NCBI GenBank assembly: GCA_024233085.1
Contig: JACKQC010000002.1
Span: forward strand, 124,001 to 188,000
Source of the DNA: Akkermansiaceae bacterium
GTDB taxonomy: Bacteria > Verrucomicrobiota > Verrucomicrobiia > Verrucomicrobiales > DEV007
Direction: 5' to 3'
Length of the DNA stretch: 64,000 nt
Every line of letters begins with the position of its first letter. Position 1 is the stretch's first letter. The notes below the pieces were generated by a model. That model saw nothing but the letters and a program-made list of their open reading frames with translations. It had not been told where the DNA came from and made no database searches. Positions 26,601 through 34,850 of this stretch are shown here, piece by piece. The translations under genes were made by a program, and so were the position numbers.

Positions 26601-27617
26601 TCAATCCGCCGCTTCGCGCCCGGCGGCGATGAGGGGTTTGATGACCTTCATGCCGAGCGGCTCCAGGCTTTCCACCAGTCGGCGGAACATCGGTTCGTCG
26701 TCGCAGGTGCCGACGATGGCCCCGCCGGAGCCGGTGAATTTCGCGGTCGCCCCGCAGCGGCGGGCGGTCTCGACCATGCGGAGATTTCCGTCGCTGACGC
26801 GGTAAAGCTTTCGCCGCAGATCGAAATTCGCGTCGAGGAGCGGACCGATCTCGCCTCCGCGGCCCGCCACCAGCAGGTCGCGCGTCCGCTGGGCGAGCCC
26901 GGCCCAGGTCTGCATGGCGTCAACCACCTCCCGTTCGCCGCGATTGAAGCGGCTGCGGATGTCATTGTGAAAAACCTCGGTGCCCTCCGAAAGGCGGGTG
27001 CTGTAGGCGATGTAGAGCGGCGGCAGCAGCGCGGGATCGAGTTCCTCGTAGTCGCCGAATCCCTGGCGATCCATCGTTTCGCGGTCAAAATTCATGAAAA
27101 CCACGCCCTCGTAGGCTTGGATGACCCGGTCCTGCAGGCCGGCGGGAATGTTCAGCTCGTCGTTTTCCACCGACAGGATCAGCTTGGCCTGGATCGCCCT
27201 GGGAATCTTCACCTCGTAAAAGGCCATCAGCGCCCGCAGCGCGGCGGTGATGATCGCGCTTGACCCGGCCATTCCGACCTGGGGCGGCACGTCGCTGGAG
27301 TAGCGCAGCGTGAAATTCCGATCCGCCAGCGTCACGCCGTTTTCCCGGCAGTGATCGGAAAATCGCTTCACCGTCGCCTTGAGCAGCCGAATTCCGCCGT
27401 AGTAGCCGAAATAGGCGACGTCCCGCCGCAGCGCCTCCATGTTCTGAAACACCGAGTGATCCCGGGCCGCCGGCAGGATCTCGATCTCGGGCGTCTCCCA
27501 CAGCTCGACGTTCGCCGTGTAGTTTCGCACGATGAACGAGATGGTCTTCCCGAAGTAGCCGTCCGACGGATTGCCGACCAGCCCCGCGCGGGCGTGGGAT
27601 TGAGTGCGAATGATCAT
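26601..27617 (-). CDS. GHMP kinase, probable glucuronokinase
   Basis: 338 residues from the ATG at 27617 (MIIRTQSHARAG). GHMP family motifs are clear: the N-terminal sugar-site segment GLVGNPSDGYFGKTIS, the ATP-binding PPQVGMAGSSAIITA, and the C-terminal KFTGSGGAIVG. The NPSDGYFGKTIS segment resembles plant glucuronokinase closely; other GHMP kinases (mevalonate, galactose) differ there. Glucuronokinase phosphorylates D-glucuronate at C1, and a uridylyltransferase then makes UDP-glucuronate. The adjacent galU gene fits a salvage pair, though GalU normally prefers glucose-1-phosphate. The frame extends upstream antisense to a DUF1501 gene and was not used. Confidence 0.78.
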   Translation of the reverse strand: MIIRTQSHARAGLVGNPSDGYFGKTISFIVRNYTANVELWETPEIEILPAARDHSVFQNMEALRRDVAYFGYYGGIRLLKATVKRFSDHCRENGVTLADRNFTLRYSSDVPPQVGMAGSSAIITAALRALMAFYEVKIPRAIQAKLILSVENDELNIPAGLQDRVIQAYEGVVFMNFDRETMDRQGFGDYEELDPALLPPLYIAYSTRLSEGTEVFHNDIRSRFNRGEREVVDAMQTWAGLAQRTRDLLVAGRGGEIGPLLDANFDLRRKLYRVSDGNLRMVETARRCGATAKFTGSGGAIVGTCDDEPMFRRLVESLEPLGMKVIKPLIAAGREAAD

Positions 27618-27740
27618 GGAAAATTCAAGGCGCGAAGGGTAGGTCAGCCCCGCCAACCGCGCAAGGAGGGAGGGCGCCGAAGCCGGCCCGAATCGGAAAG
27701 GGTTGACGCCCCGGCCCACCCACGGGATTTTTTCGCGGTC

Positions 27741-29174
27741 ATGCCCCCGATGTTCCAGCCCGATCCCCTCTCCCGCCGCGGCTTTTTCACCAGCGCCGCG
27801 AGCGGGCTGGGCACTGTGGCGCTGGCGTCGATGCTGCGCGACGACGGCCTGCTGGGAGCGGAAAGCGGCGCCCGGCCGCATTTCGCGCCCAAGGCGAAGC
27901 GCTGCATCTACTTTTTCATGGAGGGCGGGCCCAGCCAGATGGATCTCTTCGATCCCAAGCCGAAGCTCAACGAACTCGACGGCCAGCCAATGCCCGACTC
28001 GCTGCTGGAGGGCGTGAAATTCGCCTTTACCCAAAAGGAGAGCGCCCGGCTCATGGGCAGTCCCCGCACTTTCAAAAAATACGGCGAGTGCGGCATGGAC
28101 ATGTCCGATCTGCTGCCGCACCTCAGCACCTGCGCCGACGACATCGCGCTGGTGCGATCGATGCATTGCGAGCAATTCAATCACCTGCCCGGTCAGTTGC
28201 TGATGCTCACCGGCTCACCCCTGCGCGGATGGCCCACGCTCGGCTCCTGGTTGAATTACGGCCTCGGCAGCGAGAGCCGCGACCTGCCCGGCTATGTCGT
28301 GATGGCCACACTCGGCCGCGGCCTGCCCGGCGGCGCGGCGAGCTGGTCAAGCGGTTTCCTGCCCTCGAACTTCGGCGGCTCGCTCTTCCGCAACCAAGGC
28401 AGTCCGGTGCTGAACCTCGAAACGCCGTCCGCCCTCTCCCCCGGCATGCAGCGGCGCACCCTCGATGCCGTAAACGACCTCAACCGCCAGCGTCTGGAGC
28501 AGACCGGTCATCCCGAGATCGCCGCCCGCATCGCCAACTACGAACTCGCCTTCCGCATGCAGTCCGCCGCGCCGGACCTGCTCGACCTCTCCGGCGAATC
28601 CAAGGCCACCCTGGAAGCCTACGGGGTCGAACGGCAGGATAAGACGGGATTCGAGGGCTCCTTCGCGCGAAATTGCCTGCTCGCCCGCCGCATGGTCGAG
28701 CGCGGCGTGCGATTCGTGACCCTTTTCCTATCCACCTGGGATCAGCACAGCAATCTCGACTCGGGCCTCGCGACCAACACGAAAATCTCCGACCAACCCG
28801 TCGCCGCGCTGTTGAAAGACCTGAAGGAACGCGGCCTGCTCGAGGACACCCTCGTGGTTTGGGGCGGCGAATTCGGCCGCACCCCGCTGGGAGAGAACCG
28901 CAAGGGCTTCGCCAAAGTCACCGGACGCGATCACCATCCCTATTCCTTCAGCCTTTGGATGGCCGGCGGCGGCGTGAAAGGCGGACAGATCATCGGGGAG
29001 ACCGACGAGATCGGCTGGGGCGTCGCCGAGGACCCCATCCACGTCCACGACCTCCATGCCACCATCATGCACCTGTTCGGTTTCGATCACGAGGAGCTGA
29101 CCTATCGCTTCCAGGGCCGCGATTTCCGCCTGACCGACGTCCACGGCAAGCTCGTGAAACAACTGCTGGCGTGA
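27741..29174 (+). CDS. DUF1501 family protein, Tat-exported
   Basis: 477 residues from the ATG at 27741; an ATG three codons later is equally possible. The twin-arginine signal SRRGFFTSAASG precedes a hydrophobic stretch. Family motifs: CIYFFMEGGPSQMDLFDPKP, LVVWGGEFGRTPLGENR, GRDHHPYSFSLWMAGGG and VHDLHATIMHLFGFDHEELT. The fold is that of the alkaline phosphatase/sulfatase group, with unknown activity. It is closer in its C-terminus to the copy at 49 kb than to the one at 20 kb. No DUF1549/DUF1553 partner is adjacent. It is divergent from the glucuronokinase gene with only 123 bp between starts. Confidence 0.88.
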   Translation: MPPMFQPDPLSRRGFFTSAASGLGTVALASMLRDDGLLGAESGARPHFAPKAKRCIYFFMEGGPSQMDLFDPKPKLNELDGQPMPDSLLEGVKFAFTQKESARLMGSPRTFKKYGECGMDMSDLLPHLSTCADDIALVRSMHCEQFNHLPGQLLMLTGSPLRGWPTLGSWLNYGLGSESRDLPGYVVMATLGRGLPGGAASWSSGFLPSNFGGSLFRNQGSPVLNLETPSALSPGMQRRTLDAVNDLNRQRLEQTGHPEIAARIANYELAFRMQSAAPDLLDLSGESKATLEAYGVERQDKTGFEGSFARNCLLARRMVERGVRFVTLFLSTWDQHSNLDSGLATNTKISDQPVAALLKDLKERGLLEDTLVVWGGEFGRTPLGENRKGFAKVTGRDHHPYSFSLWMAGGGVKGGQIIGETDEIGWGVAEDPIHVHDLHATIMHLFGFDHEELTYRFQGRDFRLTDVHGKLVKQLLA

Positions 29175-29196
29175 CACCGCGGCGATTTGTGGTTCG

Positions 29197-29380
29197 GGAA
29201 CCACGAATGGACACGAATTCGCACGAATCATTTTCGATTTCGGTGCGATCCGTGGCTTGGCCATCCTGGCCAAGTTTTCGCGGCCGGCGTATTCTCCAAG
29301 AATTCCACCATTCAATCTCCCATGCCGCCCGGTCGCCCGTTTCGCGATCCGAAAAAATATTCGTGTCCATTCGTGGTTCC
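29197..29380. repeat. 184-bp element with 22-bp inverted ends (ATTCGTGTCCATTCGTGG family)
   Basis: The left end 29197-29218 and the right end 29359-29380 are perfect 22-bp inverted repeats; the right end contains ATTCGTGTCCATTCGTGG. The left end continues with a further degenerate unit (ACGAATTCGCACGAATC). The ~140-bp interior shows no gene. It resembles a small non-autonomous mobile element. Its right end is 11 bp upstream of the vapB operator palindrome. Confidence 0.72.
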
Positions 29381-29390
29381 GAATTTGCCC

Positions 29391-29426
29391 CACAGAATGG
29401 GTGATTCTGTGAAACTGTGCTATTTT
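29391..29426 (+). promoter_or_regulatory. Palindromic operator and -10 element of vapBC
   Basis: CACAGAAT and ATTCTGTG are a perfect 8-bp inverted repeat (29391-29398 and 29404-29411) with a 5-bp spacer. They lie 20 bp before the vapB start and overlap the expected -35 region; TATTTT at 29421-29426 is a plausible -10. Ribbon-helix-helix antitoxins typically repress their own operon from such a site. Confidence 0.55.
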
Positions 29427-29431
29427 GTCCC

Positions 29432-29674
29432 ATGAAAAACATCACCGTCTCCCTCGATGACGAGCTGTACCGCCGGGCCCGAGTGGCGGCGGCGCAATCG
29501 GACCGCTCGGTCACGGCCTTGGTCCGCGAGTTCCTGACCGCTTTTACCGCTTCGTCGGCGGGTACCGGGACTCCCTCGGACGCGATCCTCTCCATCGTCG
29601 AGAAAATGCGATCTCGGCATCCGGGCTTCACCGCGGAAAACCGTCTCTCACGGGACGAAATCCACGCCCGCTGA
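29432..29674 (+). CDS. vapB: Ribbon-helix-helix antitoxin (VapB-like)
   Basis: The 80-residue protein starts KNITVSLDDELYRRARVAA. The beta-strand plus two helices of a CopG/MetJ-type DNA-binding fold are visible in residues 1-45 (ITVSLDD, then VTALVREFLTAF). The remaining ~35 residues (SIVEKMRSRHPGFTAENR) would wrap the toxin. It lies 9 bp upstream of a PIN-domain toxin gene. The antitoxin is expected to neutralise the toxin and repress the operon through the palindrome at 29391-29411. A nearby leftover frame adds five codons upstream, but the ATG at 29432 fits the family. Confidence 0.85.
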   Translation: MKNITVSLDDELYRRARVAAAQSDRSVTALVREFLTAFTASSAGTGTPSDAILSIVEKMRSRHPGFTAENRLSRDEIHAR

Positions 29675-29683
29675 TCGACCCCG

Positions 29684-30091
29684 ATGCGTTTCATCGACAC
29701 GAACGTGCTTCTCTACGCCTTCGCCGGCGACTCGGACGCCTCCGACCGACCGGAGAAGGCGCGCGCTGTCCTGGCGGAGGGAGACATCGCCTTTTCGGTG
29801 CAGGTGTTTCAGGAATTTTTCGTCCAGGCGACCCATTCGCGGAGGAACGATCCGCTGACTCACTCCGAAGCGCGCGAAGCGATCGAGGCGTTGCGCGCCT
29901 TTCCGGTTCAGGACAACACCGTGGACATTTTCTTCCAGGCTCTCGACATCCGGGCCCGCTTTCGGATCTCCCTCTGGGACGCCAACATCCTCGCCGCCGC
30001 CCGGGCGCTGGGTTGCGCCTCCGTCCTTTCGGAAGACCTGAACCCCGGGCAGGACTATGGCGGCGTCACCGTCCGGAATCCCTTTCGCTAG
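29684..30091 (+). CDS. vapC: PIN-domain ribonuclease toxin (VapC-like)
   Basis: The 135-residue PIN domain has the acidic active site: D5 in FIDTNVLLY, E44 in VFQEFF, D99 in SLWDANILAA and the SED at 116-118. All four expected positions are filled, so the nuclease should be active when not bound by antitoxin. VapC toxins cut tRNA or rRNA. It forms an operon with the upstream RHH antitoxin (9-bp gap). The cassette is bracketed by direct copies of the ATTCGTGTCCATTCG repeat at 29359 and 30134. Confidence 0.9.
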   Translation: MRFIDTNVLLYAFAGDSDASDRPEKARAVLAEGDIAFSVQVFQEFFVQATHSRRNDPLTHSEAREAIEALRAFPVQDNTVDIFFQALDIRARFRISLWDANILAAARALGCASVLSEDLNPGQDYGGVTVRNPFR

Positions 30092-30133
30092 AATCCCGTT
30101 CCGCGGTCAACCGCGGGCGACTTTTTCGGAAAT

Positions 30134-30165
30134 ATTCGTGTCCATTCGCGCCCATTCGTGGTTCC
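30134..30165. repeat. ATTCGTGTCCATTCG repeat downstream of vapC
   Basis: ATTCGTGTCCATTCG followed by CG and CCATTCGTGGTTCC. It has the same orientation as the copy at 29359-29380, with an extra 10-bp unit. The two copies are direct repeats on either side of vapBC. Confidence 0.7.
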
Positions 30166-30197
30166 ATCCCCTGTCCACCCAGCCCCGGATCGAAAAA

Positions 30198-31058
30198 ATG
30201 CCCTTCAAATTCACCGGATTCACCGACGAAGCCGAGAAAACCCTCGACGCCCAGATTTCCACCCTTCGCGAATGCGGCTGGAACGCCGTCGAGCTGCGAC
30301 TGCTCGACGGGAAAAACGTCTGCGACCAGACCGACGACGAATGGGCCGCCACCCGCGACCGGCTCGGCGCGGAAGGCATCGAGATCGTCGGTTTCGGAGG
30401 ACAGATCGCCAACTGGGCCCGCCCCGTCACCTCCGATTTTCAGAAGGACCTCGACGAACTGCGGCGCGTGGCGCCCCGAATGCGCGAGACCGGCACGAAG
30501 TTTCTCCGGATCATGTCCTACCCGAACGACAAGGATCGTCCCCTGAGCGCGGCGGACTGGAAGGCCGAGGCCGTTCGCCGGATCAAGGAGCTGGCCGCGA
30601 TCGCCGAGGGCGAGGGCGTCATCCTTGGACACGAGAATTGCAACGGTTACGGCGCGACGCCGGAGGGCTTTCTCGAGCTGGCGGAGGCGATCGACAGCCC
30701 CGCTTTCAGGCTGATCTTCGACACCGGCAACAACAGCCTGCACGACAACACCTGCGACTCGACGTGGGACTACTACCAAAAGTGCCGCGACCACATCGCC
30801 CACGTCCACATCAAGAGCGCCCGGCCCGGGCCCGACGGCGCGACCTACGTCACCTGTCACGTGGACGAGGACCCCACGCAGCGCCGCATTCTCGAGGATC
30901 TCGAAAAAACGGGCTACGACGGCTGGCTTTCCATCGAACCGCACATCAAGGCCGCCATCCACGCCGGCCAGGATGTCGACGACTCCGGCGAAGCGCGCCG
31001 GGTATGGGTCGAATACGCGGGGCGGCTGGAGAAACTGGTGGCCGAAATCCTCGGCTGA
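30198..31058 (+). CDS. Sugar-phosphate isomerase/epimerase-like TIM-barrel protein
   Basis: 286 residues from the ATG at 30198 (MPFKFTGFTDEA). Metal-binding barrel residues typical of the xylose-isomerase-like family appear in ILGHENCNGYG, RLIFDTGNN, IAHVHIKSARPG and GWLSIEPH. No signal peptide is seen, so it should be cytoplasmic, unlike the related protein at the window start. Relatives include IolE/IolI and hydroxypyruvate isomerase; the substrate is not predictable. It ends 10 bp before palindromic repeat copy 4 and is convergent with gcvP. Confidence 0.82.
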   Translation: MPFKFTGFTDEAEKTLDAQISTLRECGWNAVELRLLDGKNVCDQTDDEWAATRDRLGAEGIEIVGFGGQIANWARPVTSDFQKDLDELRRVAPRMRETGTKFLRIMSYPNDKDRPLSAADWKAEAVRRIKELAAIAEGEGVILGHENCNGYGATPEGFLELAEAIDSPAFRLIFDTGNNSLHDNTCDSTWDYYQKCRDHIAHVHIKSARPGPDGATYVTCHVDEDPTQRRILEDLEKTGYDGWLSIEPHIKAAIHAGQDVDDSGEARRVWVEYAGRLEKLVAEILG

Positions 31059-31068
31059 CCGCCCGAAC

Positions 31069-31101
31069 CAACAGGGTTGGGTCGATGACCTAACCCTGTT
31101 G
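31069..31101. repeat. Palindromic repeat copy 4 (CAACAGGG subtype)
   Basis: Arms CAACAGGGTTGGGTCG and GACCTAACCCTGTTG. It spans the 3' end of gcvP: read on the - strand, the right arm encodes Gln-Gln-Gly and the TAG stop of that gene. It also lies 10 bp past the stop of the convergent TIM-barrel gene. Confidence 0.9.
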
Positions 31102-33780
31102 ACTCTCCGGCTCCGACGCCCAGTCGGCGTCGCAGGTGCAGATCAGGTTCCGGTCGCCGAAGACGTTGTCGATCCGGCCCACCGGGGGCCAGTATTTCGC
31201 CTCGCGCAGCCAGGGCGCGGGGTAGGCCGCTTCCTCCCGGCCGTAGGGCCGGTCCCAATCGGCTTTCAGCAGGGTCTCGGCGGGGTGCGGGGCGTTTTTC
31301 AAAACGTTGTTCTCGGGATCGGCGCGGCCTTCCACCACGGCGCGGATCTCTCCGTGGATCGCGATCATCGCCTCGCAGAAGCGGTCCAGCTCGGCGCGCG
31401 ACTCGCTCTCGGTCGGCTCGATCATCAGTGTGCCCGGCACCGGCCACGACATCGTCGGCGCGTGAAAGCCGTAGTCGATGAGCCGCTTGGCCACGTCCTC
31501 GACATCGATGCCGCTTTCGGCCTTCAGCGGGCGGAGGTCGAGGATGCACTCGTGCGCGACCAGACCGTTCTTGCCGCGATACAGGACGGGAAAATACGGG
31601 CTCAGGCGATGGGCGACGTAGTTCGCGTTCAGGATCGCCGTCTTCGTCGCCTCGGTCAGGCCGTCTCCGCCCATCATGCGGATGTACATCCAGGAAATGA
31701 CGAGGATCGACGCGCTGCCGAGCGGCGCGGCGCACACCGGGCCGACTTTTCCCTTTCCCGGCAGAAAGGGCGCGAGATGTTCCGCCACACCGATGGGTCC
31801 GACGCCCGGCCCGCCGCCGCCGTGGGGGATGCAGAAGGTCTTGTGCAGATTCAGGTGGCAGACGTCGGCGCCGATCGCGCCGGGCGAGCAGAGGCCGACC
31901 TGGGCGTTGAGATTGGCGCCGTCCATGTAAACCTGCCCGCCGTGCTCGTGGACGATCCGGCAGATTTCGACGACCGATTCCTCGAAGACCCCGTGGGTCG
32001 AGGGATAGGTGATCATGAGCGCGCCGAGCGTCTCGGCGTGTTCGGCGGCCTTGGCGCGAATGTCGGCGACATCGATGTTGCCGTGATCGTCGCATCGCAC
32101 CGGCACGACGCGGAAACCCGCCATCGCGGCGCTGGCGGGGTTGGTGCCGTGGGCGGAGGTCGGGATCAGGCAGACGTCGCGCCCCGGGGTGCCGTTGGAT
32201 TTGTGAAACTCGCGGATCGCGAGCAGACCGGCGTATTCGCCCTGGGACCCGGCGTTGGGCTGCAAACTCACGGCGTGGAAGCCGGTGATCTCCGCGAGCC
32301 AGGCCTCGAGCTGCGCGCTCATCTCGGCGTAACCTTTCGCCTGATCCGCCGGCGCGAAGGGATGCAGGCCGTTCACGGTTTTCCAGCTCACCGGCAGCAT
32401 CTCGGCGGTGGCGTTGAGCTTCATGGTGCAGGACCCGAGCGGGATCATGCTCCAGTTCAGCGCGATGTCCCTGCCCTCCAGCCGGCGGAGGTAGCGGAGC
32501 ATTTCCGTCTCGGTGTGGTGGGAGTTGAAGACGGGATGGGTGAGGAAAGGCGAGGCGCGGCGGAGGTTTTCGGGAATCGCGGTCTCGCCCGCCGGCTCGA
32601 TCCCGCTCGTTTCATCGAAGGACATGCGTTTCCCATCGACTTCGACCGTGTCGAAAAACGCGCCCTCGCCCCCTTCGGCGATCGCCCGGGCGTGAACTCG
32701 TTCCGCGATCCGCCGCAAACCCTCCGGCCCGTGCCACACCGCGTAGAAACCGGCCATCACCGCGAGCAGCACCTGGGCGGTGCAGATGTTGGAGGTCGCC
32801 TTTTCGCGGCGGATGTGTTGCTCGCGCGTTTGCAGGCTCAGCCGCAGGGCGCGGCGGCCGTCGGCGTCGCGGGACACGCCCACGAGGCGCCCGGGCAGGC
32901 GACGCTTGTGCGCGTCGGCGCAGGCCATAAAGGCGGCATGCGGTCCGCCAAACCCGAGCGGCACACCGAAACGCTGGGCGCTCCCGACGACGATGTCGGC
33001 GCCCCATTCGCCGGGCGGCTTGAGCAGGCAGCAGGCCAGCAAATCGGTCGCCACCACCGCGAGCCCGCCGGCCGCGTGAACCCGCTCGACGACTTCGGCG
33101 TAGTCCTCCACCGCACCGTCGGTGGCCGGGTATTGCAGCAGCACGCCGATGCAGGCGTCGCCTTTCGCCGCGAAATCGAAGGCGAACGCGTCGCCGATCT
33201 CCAGCGCGATGCCGACGGGCTCGGCGCGGGTTTTCAGCACCTCGATCGTTTGCGGATGACACCGCTCGCTGACGAAAAACGTCGTGCCCTTCGCCCGCGC
33301 GGCCGCGCTCATCGTCATCGCCTCGGCGGCGGCGGTGCCCTCGTCGAGCAGCGAGGCGTTCGCCACCGGCATGGCGGTGAGATCGCAGACCATGGTCTGG
33401 AAATTCAGCAGCGCCTCGAGCCGGCCCTGGGCGATCTCGGCCTGGTAGGGCGTGTAGGCGGTGTACCAGCCGGGATTTTCGAGCACGTTCCGCTGAATCA
33501 CCGGCGGGACGATGGTGTCGTGATAGCCCTGCCCGATGAAACTCTGCCGGACCTCGTTTTTCGCCATGATGGACTCGAGTTCGGCGAGGGCTTCGGACTC
33601 GGACGCCGCGGGGGGCAAAGCGAGCGGCTCCCGCGAGCGGATGCTCTCCGGAACGACGGCGTCGATCAGCGCGTCGACCGAATCGAAGCCGACGGCGGCG
33701 GCCATCGCGGCGGCCTCGACGCGGCTCGGGCCGAGGTGCCGGTCGGCAAAGCGATGGGGATCCGGCGGCTCAGCCGACAT
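31090..33780 (-). CDS. gcvP: Glycine dehydrogenase (decarboxylating), glycine cleavage P-protein
   Basis: The 896-residue protein is slightly shorter than typical single-chain P-proteins (about 950). The N-terminal half starts DRHLGPSRVEAAAM and includes FIGQGYHDTIVPPVI and YQAEIAQGRLEALLNFQTM. The C-terminal half has the PLP lysine in HLNLHKTFCIPHGGGGPG. The enzyme decarboxylates glycine and passes the aminomethyl group to lipoyl-GcvH. Its start overlaps the end of gcvH by 11 bp, indicating translational coupling. The last codons (Gln-Gln-Gly) and the TAG stop come from palindromic repeat copy 4, so the natural C-terminus has been replaced or extended. Confidence 0.95.
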   Translation of the reverse strand: MSAEPPDPHRFADRHLGPSRVEAAAMAAAVGFDSVDALIDAVVPESIRSREPLALPPAASESEALAELESIMAKNEVRQSFIGQGYHDTIVPPVIQRNVLENPGWYTAYTPYQAEIAQGRLEALLNFQTMVCDLTAMPVANASLLDEGTAAAEAMTMSAAARAKGTTFFVSERCHPQTIEVLKTRAEPVGIALEIGDAFAFDFAAKGDACIGVLLQYPATDGAVEDYAEVVERVHAAGGLAVVATDLLACCLLKPPGEWGADIVVGSAQRFGVPLGFGGPHAAFMACADAHKRRLPGRLVGVSRDADGRRALRLSLQTREQHIRREKATSNICTAQVLLAVMAGFYAVWHGPEGLRRIAERVHARAIAEGGEGAFFDTVEVDGKRMSFDETSGIEPAGETAIPENLRRASPFLTHPVFNSHHTETEMLRYLRRLEGRDIALNWSMIPLGSCTMKLNATAEMLPVSWKTVNGLHPFAPADQAKGYAEMSAQLEAWLAEITGFHAVSLQPNAGSQGEYAGLLAIREFHKSNGTPGRDVCLIPTSAHGTNPASAAMAGFRVVPVRCDDHGNIDVADIRAKAAEHAETLGALMITYPSTHGVFEESVVEICRIVHEHGGQVYMDGANLNAQVGLCSPGAIGADVCHLNLHKTFCIPHGGGGPGVGPIGVAEHLAPFLPGKGKVGPVCAAPLGSASILVISWMYIRMMGGDGLTEATKTAILNANYVAHRLSPYFPVLYRGKNGLVAHECILDLRPLKAESGIDVEDVAKRLIDYGFHAPTMSWPVPGTLMIEPTESESRAELDRFCEAMIAIHGEIRAVVEGRADPENNVLKNAPHPAETLLKADWDRPYGREEAAYPAPWLREAKYWPPVGRIDNVFGDRNLICTCDADWASEPESQQG

Positions 33781-34153
33781 GGCGACGATACGCCTCCGCG
33801 TCCATGAGCCGATCCAGCTCGGCGGGATCGCTCAGCTTGATACGAAACATCCAGCCGGCGCCGTAGGGATCGCTGTTCACGGGACCGGGCTCCTCGGCCA
33901 GCGCCGAGTTGACCTCCACGATCTCGCCGCCGACCGGCGCGTAGATGTCATTGGCCGCCTTGACCGACTCGATCACGGCGATGGCCTCGCCCGCGCCGAC
34001 CTGGCGGCCGACCTCGGGCAGCTCGAGATACACGACATCCGTCAGCTCGGCCTGGGCGTGGTCCGACACGCCGATGGTGGCGGCGTCCGGGTTCGCCGCG
34101 TCGACCCATTCGTGGGAATCCGCGTAGTGGAGGTGTTCGGGGATCTGGCTCAT
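33770..34153 (-). CDS. gcvH: Glycine cleavage system H protein
   Basis: 127 residues from the ATG at 34153 (MSQIPEHLHYADSHEW); the frame is open six codons further but this start is the family standard. The lipoylated lysine is K65 in IESVKAANDIYAPVGG. GcvH shuttles the aminomethyl group between P-, T- and L-proteins. Its last 11 bp overlap the first codons of gcvP. It is divergent from a cytochrome c lipoprotein gene, leaving about 210 bp for promoters. Confidence 0.95.
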   Translation of the reverse strand: MSQIPEHLHYADSHEWVDAANPDAATIGVSDHAQAELTDVVYLELPEVGRQVGAGEAIAVIESVKAANDIYAPVGGEIVEVNSALAEEPGPVNSDPYGAGWMFRIKLSDPAELDRLMDAEAYRRHVG

Positions 34154-34364
34154 GACAACGCGACGAATCATTCGACAAAAACCGCCGCCGCATCAACCGG
34201 AATCGTTCGTCCGCCCGCGAATCGGACCGCGTATGACAGGGTTTCGAAGGCCCGATTCGCCAGAAAACGCCGCGAGATGGCCAACGCACGCGCGAAAAAC
34301 GGCCGGCCCGGTCTGGTAGGTTGAAACGGAAAGGAACACCCCCATTCATCCACCCATCGGAACC

Positions 34365-34832
34365 ATGAAAACGACCGCCCCCTTCATCGTCACCGCCGCC
34401 GCCCTACTCCTCGCTTCGTGCGGCGAGGACGCCCGTCAGGCCCGCGGCTTTCGCCTTCCCGAAGGCGACATCCAGGCCGGCGAAGCCGCCTTCGCGGAAT
34501 TGAAATGCACCCTCTGCCACTCCGTCGAAGGCGTCGATTTCGCCGGCATCGCCCCCGGCACCGGCCACGTGCTCGGCGGAGAAGTGCGGCGCGTTCAGAC
34601 CTACGGCGAACTCGTCACCGCCGTCATCGATCCCAACCACTCCGTCGCCTCGAAGTACGCCGCCAACCACCCGACTCCCGAGGGCAAGCCCGCCGAAAAA
34701 TCCCCCATGCCCTCCCGCAACTCCACCATGACCGTCCGGCAGTTGTCCGATATCGTGACCTTTCTCCATTCGCGCTACCGCGAAAAAGGACCCGAATTCC
34801 CCGACTATCCCGGCCCTTACCCCATGCCGTGA
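34365..34832 (+). CDS. Cytochrome c lipoprotein
   Basis: The 155-residue protein has a lipoprotein signal with lipobox LLASC (Cys19), one haem-binding motif CTLCH at residues 48-52, and a later Met (KSPMPSRNSTM) that could be the sixth ligand. This describes a class I c-type cytochrome tethered to a membrane on the periplasmic side. The C-terminus YPGPYPMP is proline-rich. It lies alone on the + strand between gcvH and gcvT, 18 bp from the end of the convergent gcvT. Its redox partner cannot be inferred. Confidence 0.85.
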   Translation: MKTTAPFIVTAAALLLASCGEDARQARGFRLPEGDIQAGEAAFAELKCTLCHSVEGVDFAGIAPGTGHVLGGEVRRVQTYGELVTAVIDPNHSVASKYAANHPTPEGKPAEKSPMPSRNSTMTVRQLSDIVTFLHSRYREKGPEFPDYPGPYPMP

Positions 34833-34850
34833 GTTTTCCGCGCGAAAGGC

